In this document: positions 1-7,620 of the stretch, one piece after another
Position numbering within the stretch: position 1 is the first letter of the stretch
How the letters are laid out: each line of letters starts with the position of its first letter
Origin: Roseivirga sp.
GTDB taxonomy: Bacteria; Bacteroidota; Bacteroidia; Cytophagales; Cyclobacteriaceae
Reading direction: 5' to 3'
DNA: 64,000 nt
NCBI GenBank assembly: GCA_029262895.1
Contig: JAJCYM010000045.1
Location: forward strand, 1 to 64,000
The notes under the pieces: model-generated
What the model was told of the DNA's origin: nothing
Databases searched by the model: none
Seen by the model: only the letters and a program-made list of their open reading frames with translations
Made by a program: the position numbers and the translations under genes

Positions 1-819
1 TGCGGCAATCCTGATACAGATTCTGATGGCGATGGCACGGCTGATTATCTTGATGTGGATGATGATGGAGATGGTGTACCAACGGGGGATGAAGATAGCG
101 ATGGCGTGTCCACAGCTGATGAGGACATAAATCAGAATGGCGACCCTAGCGATGATGATACCGATGGCGATGGTATTCCAAATTACCTGGACAGCGATGA
201 TGATGGCGATGGCTTAGACACTGTTGATGAAGACCTTGACGGTGATGGCGATCCTAGAAATGACGACACTGATGGAGATGGTATTCCAAACTATATCGAT
301 GCGGATGATGATGGCGATGGAGTTGCCTCCAGCACTGAAGACCTGGATGGTGATGGTAACCTGTTCAATGACGATACTGACGGTGATGGCATCCCAAACT
401 TCCTTGACTCCGATGATGATGATGATGGCATTCCTTCGGCAGCAGAAGACATCAATGGAGACGGCAACCTGTTCAATGACGACACCGATGGAGATGGCAA
501 ACCTAACTTCCTGGATGCTTTTGAAGGAGTGATCGTACATCAAATGCTCAGCCCGAATGGTGATGGCATCAATGACTTCCTGTACCTGGAAGGAATCCAG
601 GACTTCCCGAACAACAAAGTAAACTTCTATAACAGAAAAGGTAGTGCTGTATTTAAGATGACAGGTTACGATAACCAGGACAGAGTCTGGAGAGGCACTG
701 CCAATACAGGCTTCCTGGTCAACAAAGGAGCCGGGTTACCTGATGGCACTTACTTCTACGTGATCGATCTGAAGAATGGCACTGGGGTGATGAGCGGATT
801 CATAGTACTAAAACGATAA
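1..819 (+). CDS. C-terminal part of a giant T9SS-secreted surface protein with calcium-binding repeats (5' end outside window)
   Basis: The frame is open from base 1, so the gene begins upstream of the window. The visible residues are about ten acidic repeats of the form D-x-D-x-D-G-x-P-N-x-x-D-x-D-D, the thrombospondin type-3/calcium-binding type. They are followed by a roughly 90-residue C-terminal domain beginning [10 protein letters not shown] and ending GFIVLKR. That ending is the gliding-motility-associated (CHU_C, type B) T9SS sorting domain, which directs export through the type IX system and retention at the surface. A PorP/SprF gene follows downstream, the usual partner of type B cargo. 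Presumably a large calcium-stabilised adhesin; the ligand cannot be judged from this fragment. Confidence 0.9.
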   Translation, partial: CGNPDTDSDGDGTADYLDVDDDGDGVPTGDEDSDGVSTADEDINQNGDPSDDDTDGDGIPNYLDSDDDGDGLDTVDEDLDGDGDPRNDDTDGDGIPNYIDADDDGDGVASSTEDLDGDGNLFNDDTDGDGIPNFLDSDDDDDGIPSAAEDINGDGNLFNDDTDGDGKPNFLDAFEGVIVHQMLSPNGDGINDFLYLEGIQDFPNNKVNFYNRKGSAVFKMTGYDNQDRVWRGTANTGFLVNKGAGLPDGTYFYVIDLKNGTGVMSGFIVLKR

Positions 820-853
820 GAAGAAAGTCCACAGAGGACTAAGTAGCAAGTTT

Positions 854-897
854 CAAGTTCTAAGTTCCAGGTTGTAAAACTGGGAACTTAGAACTTG
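854..897. repeat. Inverted repeat, possible terminator of the giant protein gene
   Basis: The left arm CAAGTTCTAAGTTCCAG (854-870) pairs with CTGGGAACTTAGAACTTG (880-897) with one bulge, around a 9-nt loop. It starts 35 bp after the stop codon at 819. It lacks a U-tract, so it is a weak terminator candidate. The sequence resembles simple CAAGTTCTAAGTTC repeats of this lineage. Confidence 0.5.
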
Positions 898-1111
898 GCA
901 CTTATAACCATCCTAAGAACGTCTGGCCTTCGGCACTGACGGAAGGCAAGCATCAAAAAAAATTCCAAAAGACAAATAACAAATTCCAATTTAGCCACAG
1001 AAGCTTCAGCGAAGGTGGCAAACCAGCATTGTACGTTATCCCTTCTACACCGCTCTTTTCTTTTGCTGAGGAACGAAGCATCTCACGCTCTAAAAGGGGC
1101 AAATTCCAAAT

Positions 1112-1209
1112 ATTGATCGTCATCTCGAAGGAGGAACGACCGAGAGATCTCCATCAGCTTTACACAAGCTAAAGGAGACCTCTCACTACGTGTCGAGGTG
1201 ACGATCAAT
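1112..1209. repeat. REP-like palindromic element, about 98 bp
   Basis: The outer arms ATTGATCGTCATCTCGA (1112-1128) and TCGAGGTGACGATCAAT (1193-1209) are inverted copies with one mismatch. Inner arms GAGAGATCTCC and GGAGACCTCTC also pair. The whole element folds into one long interrupted hairpin. No gene lies inside. It resembles dispersed intergenic palindromes containing GAGATCTC common in Bacteroidota genomes; its copy number here cannot be counted. Confidence 0.65.
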
Positions 1210-1598
1210 AGTTGAGCTTTCCCTTTATACACCAACCCCCAACTTGAAACTTAGAACCCATCTAAAACCGTCTGGCCTACGGCACTGATAGAGCCCATCA
1301 ACCCCTCGGGCACCGCAGCTTCAGTGTAGGTGTCAATCCAAAATCTAACATCCAAAATTCCCCTTAACTCTCCACACCACCACCCAGCCCAACGCCAACA
1401 ACCCCACCAATCCCCGGCCAACCGCACATGTCGTTCATCCCCCTCACATGTCATTCGTTTCCGATTCTCCTGCACTGGACACTTTAAATCAAATGAAGGC
1501 AACCTAATGATGAGTTTTGGGAGTGGGGAAGCTAAGTGTGGCCCTGTTTGAGAACAAATTCAAACACCATTCACTGCTCCCTCATTAGACCAGAAACA

Positions 1599-1664
1599 TA
1601 TGACGTCAATTACCATGGAAACGGCACCAAAGTGATGAGCGGATTCATAGTATTAAAACGATAA
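1599..1664 (+). pseudogene. Relic 3' end of a second type B T9SS sorting domain
   Basis: This frame reads [21 protein letters not shown] then stop. The last 12 codons match the last 12 codons of the giant protein at 784-819 almost base for base (one difference in ATAGTACTAAAACGATAA). No SPNGDG part precedes it, and upstream the frame has no domain signal. It is the surviving tail of a deleted paralogue whose stop lies 5 bp before the PorP/SprF start codon. Confidence 0.8.
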
Positions 1665-1669
1665 CAAAA

Positions 1670-2560
1670 ATGAGAAAGACCTTAATTAAACTCAGCCTGT
1701 TACTCCTGCTCCCTGTTATGGGGCAGGCCCAACAGCAGATAATAAACACTCAGTACATCTACAATCGCTTGTTGATCAACCCTGGCTATACCGGGGTTGA
1801 AGACAAGCTTGTGATGTCGGCATTGGTGAGAAACCAATGGAGTGGATTAGATGGCGCGCCTAACACGCAAGCCTTCACAGTACACAGTCCGATAGATCAG
1901 GAAAAGACAGCCTCTATAGGAGGCATCCTTGTTCGTGATGAAATTGGAGTCACCGTTCAAATGGCGGCCTACTTTACGGCCTCTTACCGACTACAGGTAG
2001 CAGAACGTTCCTTTTTGTCGGTAGGCTTGCAGGGCGGATTTCTAAACAACCAGGCCAACTATAGTGAGTTACCCGGTTTTGAAAATGACCCTGTTTTTGC
2101 TGTTGGTAACATCAGTGAGTTCCGGCCCAACTTTGGAGTAGGAGTTTACTTTTACAGTGATCGCTTTCATGCCGGTCTGTCAGCCCCCAATCTGTTTGAG
2201 CGGGATGTTGATGTGGCCAATATGGATTCCAACTCCAACATAGACAGGTTTTACTACCTGGACATGGGTTATCAATTCTATTTGAGCCCAGACCTGACAT
2301 TGGATGTAAACACCCTATGGAAAGTTCTGAATGGCGACCCTACCCAGTTTGATATTTATTCAATGGTAGGGATCAGAGATAAGATTTGGGTGGGGGCAGC
2401 CTACCGATCCTTTGACTCGATAGATGCCCTTTTCAAGGTGAAGATCAAAGACAACTTTTTTCTGGGCTACTCCTATGATTTTGCAACGACCTCAGAGCTC
2501 AGCAGAGTGAACTCGGGCTCCCATGAATTCATGTTACAATTCGCACTAAACAAGAAATAG
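1670..2560 (+). CDS. PorP/SprF family type IX secretion outer-membrane protein
   Basis: This 296-residue protein has a clear signal peptide (residues 1-21, ending GQAQ) followed by the family signature QYIYNRLLINPGYTG and a run of amphipathic beta strands ending in a typical outer-membrane aromatic/charged C terminus. Length is normal for the family (about 300). PorP/SprF proteins form outer-membrane barrels that anchor or present type B T9SS cargo, and they sit next to the cargo gene, as here. It is followed by an OmpA-like gene, the usual third member of such loci. The start is the first ATG, 5 bp after a relic stop codon. Confidence 0.92.
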   Translation: MRKTLIKLSLLLLLPVMGQAQQQIINTQYIYNRLLINPGYTGVEDKLVMSALVRNQWSGLDGAPNTQAFTVHSPIDQEKTASIGGILVRDEIGVTVQMAAYFTASYRLQVAERSFLSVGLQGGFLNNQANYSELPGFENDPVFAVGNISEFRPNFGVGVYFYSDRFHAGLSAPNLFERDVDVANMDSNSNIDRFYYLDMGYQFYLSPDLTLDVNTLWKVLNGDPTQFDIYSMVGIRDKIWVGAAYRSFDSIDALFKVKIKDNFFLGYSYDFATTSELSRVNSGSHEFMLQFALNKK

Positions 2561-2756
2561 CGAGAAAACAAAAGCACCTGTCAGCCACCGAAGCTTTTGT
2601 GCCTCCGCTAAAGCTTCAGCGACACGCGGGGCGTAGGAGGCAAATTTCAAGCTCTTGTTTTCTCTAAACATTAAACAAGCACTAAGCACCAAAACCCAAA
2701 TCACAAAACGATAAATCAAAACAATAACCTAAGACAATACATAAAACGACAACAAG

Positions 2757-4013
2757 ATGAAAAGAAAACTACTACTGCTAATGGTTGCCCTGCTTCTGGC
2801 CCCATTATTTATCCAGGCACAAGAAGAACAAGAAGAGAAGAAACGCGACCAATGGTTTGACATAGGCATAGGCTTCCAGGGGGTTGACTATAGAGTATTT
2901 GATAACCTGGTGAGTTTTGAGGATATGGGCAAGCGCATATTTGTCAGAGCAGGCTATAAGTACTGGCTGGGAGAGCGAATAGGCATCGGCTTTGACTTCA
3001 CCTTTGGTGATTTATATGCGGATCTGCCCAACTCCAGCTTTGATCTGCATGAGCAGTTATTTGATGGTACATTCCTATTGCACTACAAGTTCACAAGGAA
3101 CGAGAAGTTCAATATTTTTGGTAGTACTGGCTTTGCAGTGACCAGCTTTAATCAAATTGGTAATGGCTATGGCATCCCATCAACAGGCTCTCAAGCCTCC
3201 ATTCCGTTCCAGTTAGGAGCCACCTATGGCCTGTCAGAGAAGGCAGACTTTGTCTTCCTTACTTCCTTTAAGAAGCCAATTTCGGATCTCCCAAGTTACC
3301 TTCAATACAGCTTTGGTTTCTCTTTCAATCTGAACAGAGACAAGAAGGAAAAAGAAAAAGCTAAAGAGGAAGAAGCGGTAGAAGAACAAATCAGCGAGGA
3401 TACAGGGCTAAGCAAAAGCATAGATGAGATAGTAGAGCAGAAGCTCAACAGCCTTGATACAGACAATGACGGAGTGCCGAATATTAATGATGGCTGTCCG
3501 AACGTTGCAGGTCCATTATCCAATGGCGGATGTCCTGAAGTAAAAGACAGTGATGGCGATGGTGTATCGGATGACAGAGACCGTTGTCCAAACCAGGCAG
3601 GCAACAATGGACAGGGTTGTCCGGTTGAGGCTGCCAGAGAAGTTTCCAACGCAGCACAAACAGACCTATTGGCCCTAATGCTATCGATGAGTAACATCAC
3701 CTTCGAAGCAGGCAAATCAGATTTATCCGCAGACATGGAGCGTATTTTGAATGAGCTGGCTTTGGTAATGAAAGCAGATGCCTCCTTATCAGTAGAGATC
3801 ATGGGTCATGCCGATGCGACAGGAGAGTCGGAAGGTAATATGGCCCTTTCAAGAGCCCGCGCCAATGCAGTGAAGCAATACCTGATTTCAAAAGGCATTT
3901 CAGCTAGCAAACTAGCCACCAGGCATTTTGGAGACAAACAACCCGTAGGAAACAACCAAAATGCTATAGGCAGAAGCAAAAACAGAAGAGTTGAAATAAG
4001 GCAACAAAGATAA
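2757..4013 (+). CDS. OmpA family protein: beta-barrel, TSP type-3 repeats, peptidoglycan-binding domain
   Basis: The signal peptide (1-21) is followed by an outer-membrane barrel domain (about 33-195), a charged linker rich in KEKEKAKEEE, thrombospondin type-3 repeats (about 233-290, DTDNDGVPN and DSDGDGVSDD with paired Cys) and a C-terminal OmpA domain (about 305-418). The OmpA domain keeps NITFEAGKSDL, MGHADATG and NRRVEI, the peptidoglycan-anchoring core. The protein should tie the outer membrane, and perhaps the neighbouring T9SS barrel, to the cell wall. The barrel resembles the product at 4239-4796, and the repeat/OmpA half resembles the one at 5119-5793. A 196-bp leader separates it from PorP/SprF. 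Confidence 0.93.
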   Translation: MKRKLLLLMVALLLAPLFIQAQEEQEEKKRDQWFDIGIGFQGVDYRVFDNLVSFEDMGKRIFVRAGYKYWLGERIGIGFDFTFGDLYADLPNSSFDLHEQLFDGTFLLHYKFTRNEKFNIFGSTGFAVTSFNQIGNGYGIPSTGSQASIPFQLGATYGLSEKADFVFLTSFKKPISDLPSYLQYSFGFSFNLNRDKKEKEKAKEEEAVEEQISEDTGLSKSIDEIVEQKLNSLDTDNDGVPNINDGCPNVAGPLSNGGCPEVKDSDGDGVSDDRDRCPNQAGNNGQGCPVEAAREVSNAAQTDLLALMLSMSNITFEAGKSDLSADMERILNELALVMKADASLSVEIMGHADATGESEGNMALSRARANAVKQYLISKGISASKLATRHFGDKQPVGNNQNAIGRSKNRRVEIRQQR

Positions 4014-4065
4014 TGGGTTGGTTTAATTGATACCGTTTGGCCTTTATGGACAAACAGTAGAGAGA

Positions 4066-4097
4066 GGCTGTCGAATTGACGGCCTTTTTTGTTTTTT
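4066..4097 (+). terminator. Rho-independent terminator after the OmpA gene
   Basis: GGCTGTC (4066-4072) pairs with GACGGCC (4078-4084), including one G-T pair, around a 5-nt loop. It is followed by TTTTTT and a further T-rich stretch. It lies about 50 bp after the stop codon at 4013. Confidence 0.75.
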
Positions 4098-4145
4098 TAA
4101 CCTAGTTTATACAATAGTGGTAGTAAATCACAAAACTCAAATTCT

Positions 4146-4233
4146 AAGCGCTAAGCGCTAAGTGCCAAATTCCAATCACCCAATCACCCAATCACCCAAT
4201 TCCTAATCACCTAATTTCCCAATAACCCAATCT
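4146..4233. repeat. Short tandem repeats (AAGCGCT and CAATCACC units)
   Basis: Two to three AAGCGCT-type units are followed by three CAATCACC units (about 4172-4198) and further decayed AATCACCTAATT/CCCAATAACC copies. They lie between the convergent ends of the OmpA gene and the barrel gene. A low-complexity, replication-slippage type tract with no coding signal. Confidence 0.7.
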
Positions 4234-4238
4234 CACAT

Positions 4239-4796
4239 TTATATCCCTATAGAAAGCCCAAAGGACATCTGATAGTAATTGGGTATATCGAAAATGAAGT
4301 TTTTCTTATTGACCTGTAAGGAAAATTTGGCACTTCTGGAAAGTCCATACTGTAAACCCAATTGAATAGGAATGGATGTTTTAGTCCCGAGTGCCGGGGG
4401 TGTATCTTGGCTTGAAATATTACTAAAATTGGTGACGCCCAGGCCGGTTCCTGCGTAGATATCAAGCTTTTTGGCACGTATGATTTTGTAATGAGCCATA
4501 AATGATACCTCTAACACTTGCTCGTGAAAATCAAATACAGCATCGGGAAGGTTTATAAATATGTCACCGAAAACTAAATCCACCCCCAATCCCAATTTCT
4601 TCGAGGGCCAGTACTTGTAGCCCAATTTAGTAAGAATGCTTGCAGTGCTTTCTCTTGAACTTAGTACCTGTGGGCTACCACCCTGAACATGGAATCCAAT
4701 CCCTAGTTCAACCCAGTGTTTTGGTTCCTCTTGTTGGGCTTTGGAAACACTAAATGCAACCAATAATAGTAGCGTTGTTAAAGCACACTTTTTCAT
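4239..4796 (-). CDS. Outer-membrane beta-barrel protein, paralogue of the barrel half of the OmpA protein
   Basis: This 185-residue protein has a signal peptide (1-20, ending SKAQ) followed by a barrel domain. It shares a string of positions with residues 33-195 of the OmpA protein at 2757-4013: W-x-x-x-G-I-G-F, GYKYW, FGD, F-D-x-H-E-Q, HYK, S-I-P-x-Q-L-G and YGLS. It stops where that protein enters its calcium-repeat linker, so it is barrel only. It runs divergently from 5119-5793, which encodes the repeat/OmpA half. No enzymatic motif is seen. Role inferred to be structural. Confidence 0.8.
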   Translation of the reverse strand: MKKCALTTLLLLVAFSVSKAQQEEPKHWVELGIGFHVQGGSPQVLSSRESTASILTKLGYKYWPSKKLGLGVDLVFGDIFINLPDAVFDFHEQVLEVSFMAHYKIIRAKKLDIYAGTGLGVTNFSNISSQDTPPALGTKTSIPIQLGLQYGLSRSAKFSLQVNKKNFIFDIPNYYQMSFGLSIGI

Positions 4797-5118
4797 AATT
4801 AATTCGGTTGATGAGGTGAGTCGATTTTTGACTTATTTCATCAAAAATCCCAAGAAGCTCAATACAATTTATCAAAAATATTGACTTCATTTTTCCTTTT
4901 GATTGGTCAGATCGTGAATTATCGCAAATGTTGTTGGTAATGAAATGGAGACTTACATCCTCACATTGGTGCGGCTTATCAGTTATCTCCCTCTCGCGAA
5001 GGCCTTTTATTTAGGTTTATGTACACAATTGGCATTCAAGCCAATGATGAAATAGTACAAAAGACTCTTTACTGAGGTACGGAAAGCTTTCATCAAACAT
5101 GACTTAATAAAAGGAACC
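4797..5118. promoter_or_regulatory. Divergent promoter region between split barrel and OmpA-type genes
   Basis: 322 bp between two divergent start codons. It is A/T-rich near both genes. I see a small hairpin TTGGC-N6-GCCAA (about 5030-5045) and a ribosome site AAAAGGAA just before the ATG at 5119. No other structure is convincing. Confidence 0.4.
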
Positions 5119-5793
5119 ATGAAACGATTGTCAAGAGGCTTAGTTTTCACCCTCGTTATCATAGAATTGGTATTGGCATATGAGCTTTACAGTGAGCCGA
5201 AGAGATTGAGGGATTTAGATCAAATGGAGCAAACGGATCATACCAGATATTCTGTTATCAAGTCTTTCCTCACAGACTCAGATGGCGATGGAGTCGATGA
5301 TGATGACGATTGTTGTCCGAATGTCCCAGGATTAGTTAGTACAGGAGGGTGCCCCGATTCAGATAATGATGGCATTATTGACTCTCAAGACAAATGCCCC
5401 AAAACAGTCGGTTCCGATCTTAATAATGGATGCCCTGAAAACAGTAAAACGTCTGACAAGGGTCTTTTGTCAGCCATTCATCTTATAGAATTCGACTCAT
5501 ATGCCGAGCATATAAATGAGAAATCTCTAAAAACTCTGGAGACTGTTTCCAAGCTGTTGAAGCACAACAAAAACTACCAGATTCAATTGTCCCTTTACGC
5601 AGACAGCAAAAGTGACTATTCCACTCCTATTGAAGGTCTGAAAAAAGCCAAAATCAATAAAGTGAAAAAGCGATTGTTGGCCTTGAGAGTAGATAAAGAG
5701 AGGATTAAAATAAATTCAATCGTTTTGAATCCAGAGGACAAAAATAAGTCCGCACTGGCCGGAAATGTTGAGTTGGAAGTGATTGTTAAATAA
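5119..5793 (+). CDS. TSP type-3 repeat protein with degenerate OmpA-like C terminus
   Basis: This 224-residue protein has an N-terminal hydrophobic anchor (about 7-22) that looks like an uncleaved signal/anchor. It is followed by two thrombospondin type-3 repeats (DSDGDGVDDDDDCCPN, DSDNDGIIDSQDKCP; about 54-105) and a 110-residue C-terminal domain with an OmpA-like start (IHLIEFDSYAEHINEKS). The OmpA core is eroded: the GHxD loop reads SLYADSK, and the final N-R-R-V motif is missing. It therefore probably no longer binds peptidoglycan in the usual way. It matches the C-terminal half of the OmpA protein at 2757-4013, while the adjacent divergent gene matches the N-terminal half. Confidence 0.75.
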   Translation: MKRLSRGLVFTLVIIELVLAYELYSEPKRLRDLDQMEQTDHTRYSVIKSFLTDSDGDGVDDDDDCCPNVPGLVSTGGCPDSDNDGIIDSQDKCPKTVGSDLNNGCPENSKTSDKGLLSAIHLIEFDSYAEHINEKSLKTLETVSKLLKHNKNYQIQLSLYADSKSDYSTPIEGLKKAKINKVKKRLLALRVDKERIKINSIVLNPEDKNKSALAGNVELEVIVK

Positions 5794-5872
5794 TCTGGGC
5801 TGTTTCTCTCTATTGTCTATCGAGACGGATTGGGCATATCGTATCAAGCATGCGATAGGCCACTGGCTCACA

Positions 5873-5907
5873 ATTAAAAAAAGCCAGCTACTTTCATAAC
5901 TGGCTTT
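5873..5907 (-). terminator. Terminator downstream of the truncated tRNA remnant
   Basis: On the minus strand AAAGCCAG pairs with CTGGCTTT (arms 5880-5887 and 5900-5907) around 12 nt and runs into a T-tract. The position relative to the tRNA fragment at 5921 matches that of the terminator following the intact tRNA-Asn. This suggests that the remnant was once a complete tRNA transcription unit. Confidence 0.6.
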
Positions 5908-5920
5908 CCCTATTTAAAGC

Positions 5921-5956
5921 TCCTCCTCTTGGACTCGAACCATGGACCCTCTGATT
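5921..5956 (-). pseudogene. Truncated tRNA remnant (3' half, tRNA-Asn-like)
   Basis: 35 of 36 bases match the 3' part of the intact tRNA-Asn at 11551-11586: acceptor 3' strand, T arm and 3' side of the anticodon stem. The single change (5942) breaks a T-stem pair. Beyond 5956 the anticodon loop is altered and no D arm or 5' acceptor strand is visible, so it cannot make a tRNA. It could be a decayed duplicate gene or an attachment-site copy left by integration at the tRNA 3' end. Confidence 0.8.
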
Positions 5957-6075
5957 GAGAATCACAAAAAGGTCTATTACTCAATTTCAAGTAATCCAAC
6001 ACACCGGGCTAAAAAGAAGCCGCAGGTTCTCAGAACCTGCGACACTTGGAAGAGAGTTTCCGGATTTGGTTTCGA

Positions 6076-6708
6076 TTAACCTCCGATCAAGTTCCCAAAT
6101 TCAACTTTTCCGGTTTCAACAGAATACATGGCTCCAACCATTCCAATCTCCTTATTTGATAGCATGGTTTTCAAAACCTCACTTTGGGCCATTATATTCT
6201 CCAAAGTGACTTCTACATTTCTGTCTGCCACGTTTTGAACGAAGCCTGCATTCTTGGAAGAGCGATCTCCAGTCTCTACAACCTGATTCACAACTGGTTC
6301 AATATTGGATAACATTGAGGTGAGGTTTCCCAATTCAACATGATCACAAGCACCTTTTACTGCTCCACAAGAAGTATGTCCCATTACGACAATCAGCTTG
6401 GCCCCAGCAGCTTTGCATGCAAATTCCATACTGCCAAGAATGTCGGTATTAACGAAATTTCCCGCAATCCGAATGCTGAAAACATCACCAATTCCAAGAT
6501 CGAAAACTGTTTCTACCGGAACCCTCGAATCAATACAGCTAAGGACTACCGCAAAAGGATATTGACCTTCTGTTGTTTTTTTAACTTGTTCCAAGAGGTT
6601 GCGGTTGAGCCTGGAGTTTTCCGTGAATCTCTGGTTGCCCTCCGTAAGTATAAAAAGAGCATTTTCCGGGGTTAAATCTTCTTGAGTGGATTTCGTTTGT
6701 GTAATCAT
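6076..6708 (-). CDS. Beta-carbonic anhydrase
   Basis: This 210-residue enzyme interconverts CO2 and bicarbonate. The zinc site of beta-class enzymes is complete: Cys58 and Asp60-Ser-Arg62 in SCIDSR, then His111 and Cys114 in GHTSCGAV. Length is normal for the family and no signal peptide is seen, so it is cytoplasmic. It is the last gene of a leftward series with a SulP-family anion transporter and a universal stress protein (gap of 47 bp to the latter). Carbonic anhydrase next to SulP is a recurring pairing for bicarbonate uptake, which supports a role in inorganic carbon supply or pH control. Confidence 0.95.
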   Translation of the reverse strand: MITQTKSTQEDLTPENALFILTEGNQRFTENSRLNRNLLEQVKKTTEGQYPFAVVLSCIDSRVPVETVFDLGIGDVFSIRIAGNFVNTDILGSMEFACKAAGAKLIVVMGHTSCGAVKGACDHVELGNLTSMLSNIEPVVNQVVETGDRSSKNAGFVQNVADRNVEVTLENIMAQSEVLKTMLSNKEIGMVGAMYSVETGKVEFGNLIGG

Positions 6709-6755
6709 GTTTGCTCAGTAAAATTTCAATTGTATGATATAAGGTGATTTAAAAA

Positions 6756-7595
6756 TCAACCGGCCGTAATGAGAATTGGCACATCTACCTTTCTCACAAT
6801 TTGAGCAATGGTTGAGTCACCATTGATGAGTCTATGTATTGCGCTGTTTCCGTAAAGGTTACGTCCCACACAAAGCAACTCGGTTTTCTTTTTCGAAACA
6901 TGATCCAATAAGCCATTAACGAAACTGGCATCCTGATGATGTTCAAATTTTATATTTATAGGCTCCTCTGTTGAGGCTCTCCAGGATTTGGCCAATGGAG
7001 ATTTTTCATAGCCATGAAAATGACCAGTCACGTTGAGAAGCGTTAAAGGGATATCAGTGTGTTTTGTTAAATCAAAAACGACATCAAGGTCTGAATTGGA
7101 TACCGCCTTTCCGTTGCTTGTTAAGGAAATTTTAGTGTCTCTTTCAAAGTTGCTTTCCTTGCCTACAATTAAGAGTGGACCAGAATACTTGTGAATCAAA
7201 AACCTAGTTGTCTTCCCAATGCCACCAAAGTTCCTTTTTCTCTTCCCCGCCACAACCAAGTTTGGATTGACTCGATCAATTTCACGCTGGATCTCACCGT
7301 TTACATTGCCAGTAGTGTGGCTAGTGGTTACTTCTATACCCTCTGCGGCTATCATTTCCTTGACAGCCCGTAGTTGCTTTTGGCATTCCCTGTTATCTGT
7401 TTGAATTTCGCGCATTGCAGCTGCCTGATTGTCAGTGGTGACCGTTTTCAACGGTGATGAGATATGGAACAGATGAATCTTTCCTTCAATCAATTTTGCC
7501 AATTTCATGCTGTACTTTAGTGCTTGATTGGATGTTTCTGAGAAGTCGGTGAGTACTAAGAATGTACTGCCGGTACTTAGTCTGTTGTTTTTCAT
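6756..7595 (-). CDS. Universal stress protein, two tandem UspA domains
   Basis: The 279 residues cover two UspA-like domains (about 11-150 and 155-279), as usual in Bacteroidota. The first keeps a glycine-rich nucleotide-binding segment (GKRKRNFGGIGK...GPLLIVG). The second has a more degenerate version (GRNLYGNSAIHRLINGDS). Such proteins bind ATP or sense stress; the partner is not predictable. It lies between the SulP transporter (25-bp gap) and carbonic anhydrase (47-bp gap), all co-directional. It may therefore be a regulatory subunit or modulator of the transporter; this is inference. Confidence 0.85.
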   Translation of the reverse strand: MKNNRLSTGSTFLVLTDFSETSNQALKYSMKLAKLIEGKIHLFHISSPLKTVTTDNQAAAMREIQTDNRECQKQLRAVKEMIAAEGIEVTTSHTTGNVNGEIQREIDRVNPNLVVAGKRKRNFGGIGKTTRFLIHKYSGPLLIVGKESNFERDTKISLTSNGKAVSNSDLDVVFDLTKHTDIPLTLLNVTGHFHGYEKSPLAKSWRASTEEPINIKFEHHQDASFVNGLLDHVSKKKTELLCVGRNLYGNSAIHRLINGDSTIAQIVRKVDVPILITAG

Positions 7596-7620
7596 TTTTT
7601 TTTATTTATCTAATAAATAT

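Larger units (their letters stand above)
820..1598. other. Gene-free spacer made of decayed repeats
   Basis: I see no convincing gene here. The stretch holds an inverted repeat (854-897), a roughly 98-bp palindromic element (1112-1209), and two similar short segments containing CGTCTGGCC and CGGCACTGA near 918-945 and 1268-1295. Fragments of the AACTTAGAAC type recur. Short frames on both strands lack ribosome sites and recognisable domains. The stretch separates two copies of a type B sorting-domain 3' end, so it may be the scar of a deleted paralogous gene. Confidence 0.6.

Noticed and set aside
55-543. Tandem DNA repeats in the giant protein gene as a regulatory or mobile repeat
   Set aside because: The repetition is explained by codons for D-x-D-x-D-G calcium motifs. 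Overlapping frames on both strands are shadows.
880-905. Second -24/-12-like promoter (TTGGCAC at about 895)
   Set aside because: No GC/GT doublet occurs at the required spacing, and the bases belong to an inverted repeat arm.
1330-1551. Two overlapping open frames in the 0.8-1.6 kb spacer
   Set aside because: Low-complexity Pro/His/Arg-rich or Trp-rich translations, no ribosome site, no domain; they are chance frames in decayed repeats.
5955-6209. 84-residue frame downstream of the tRNA remnant
   Set aside because: It overlaps the carbonic anhydrase gene antisense and has no recognisable features.
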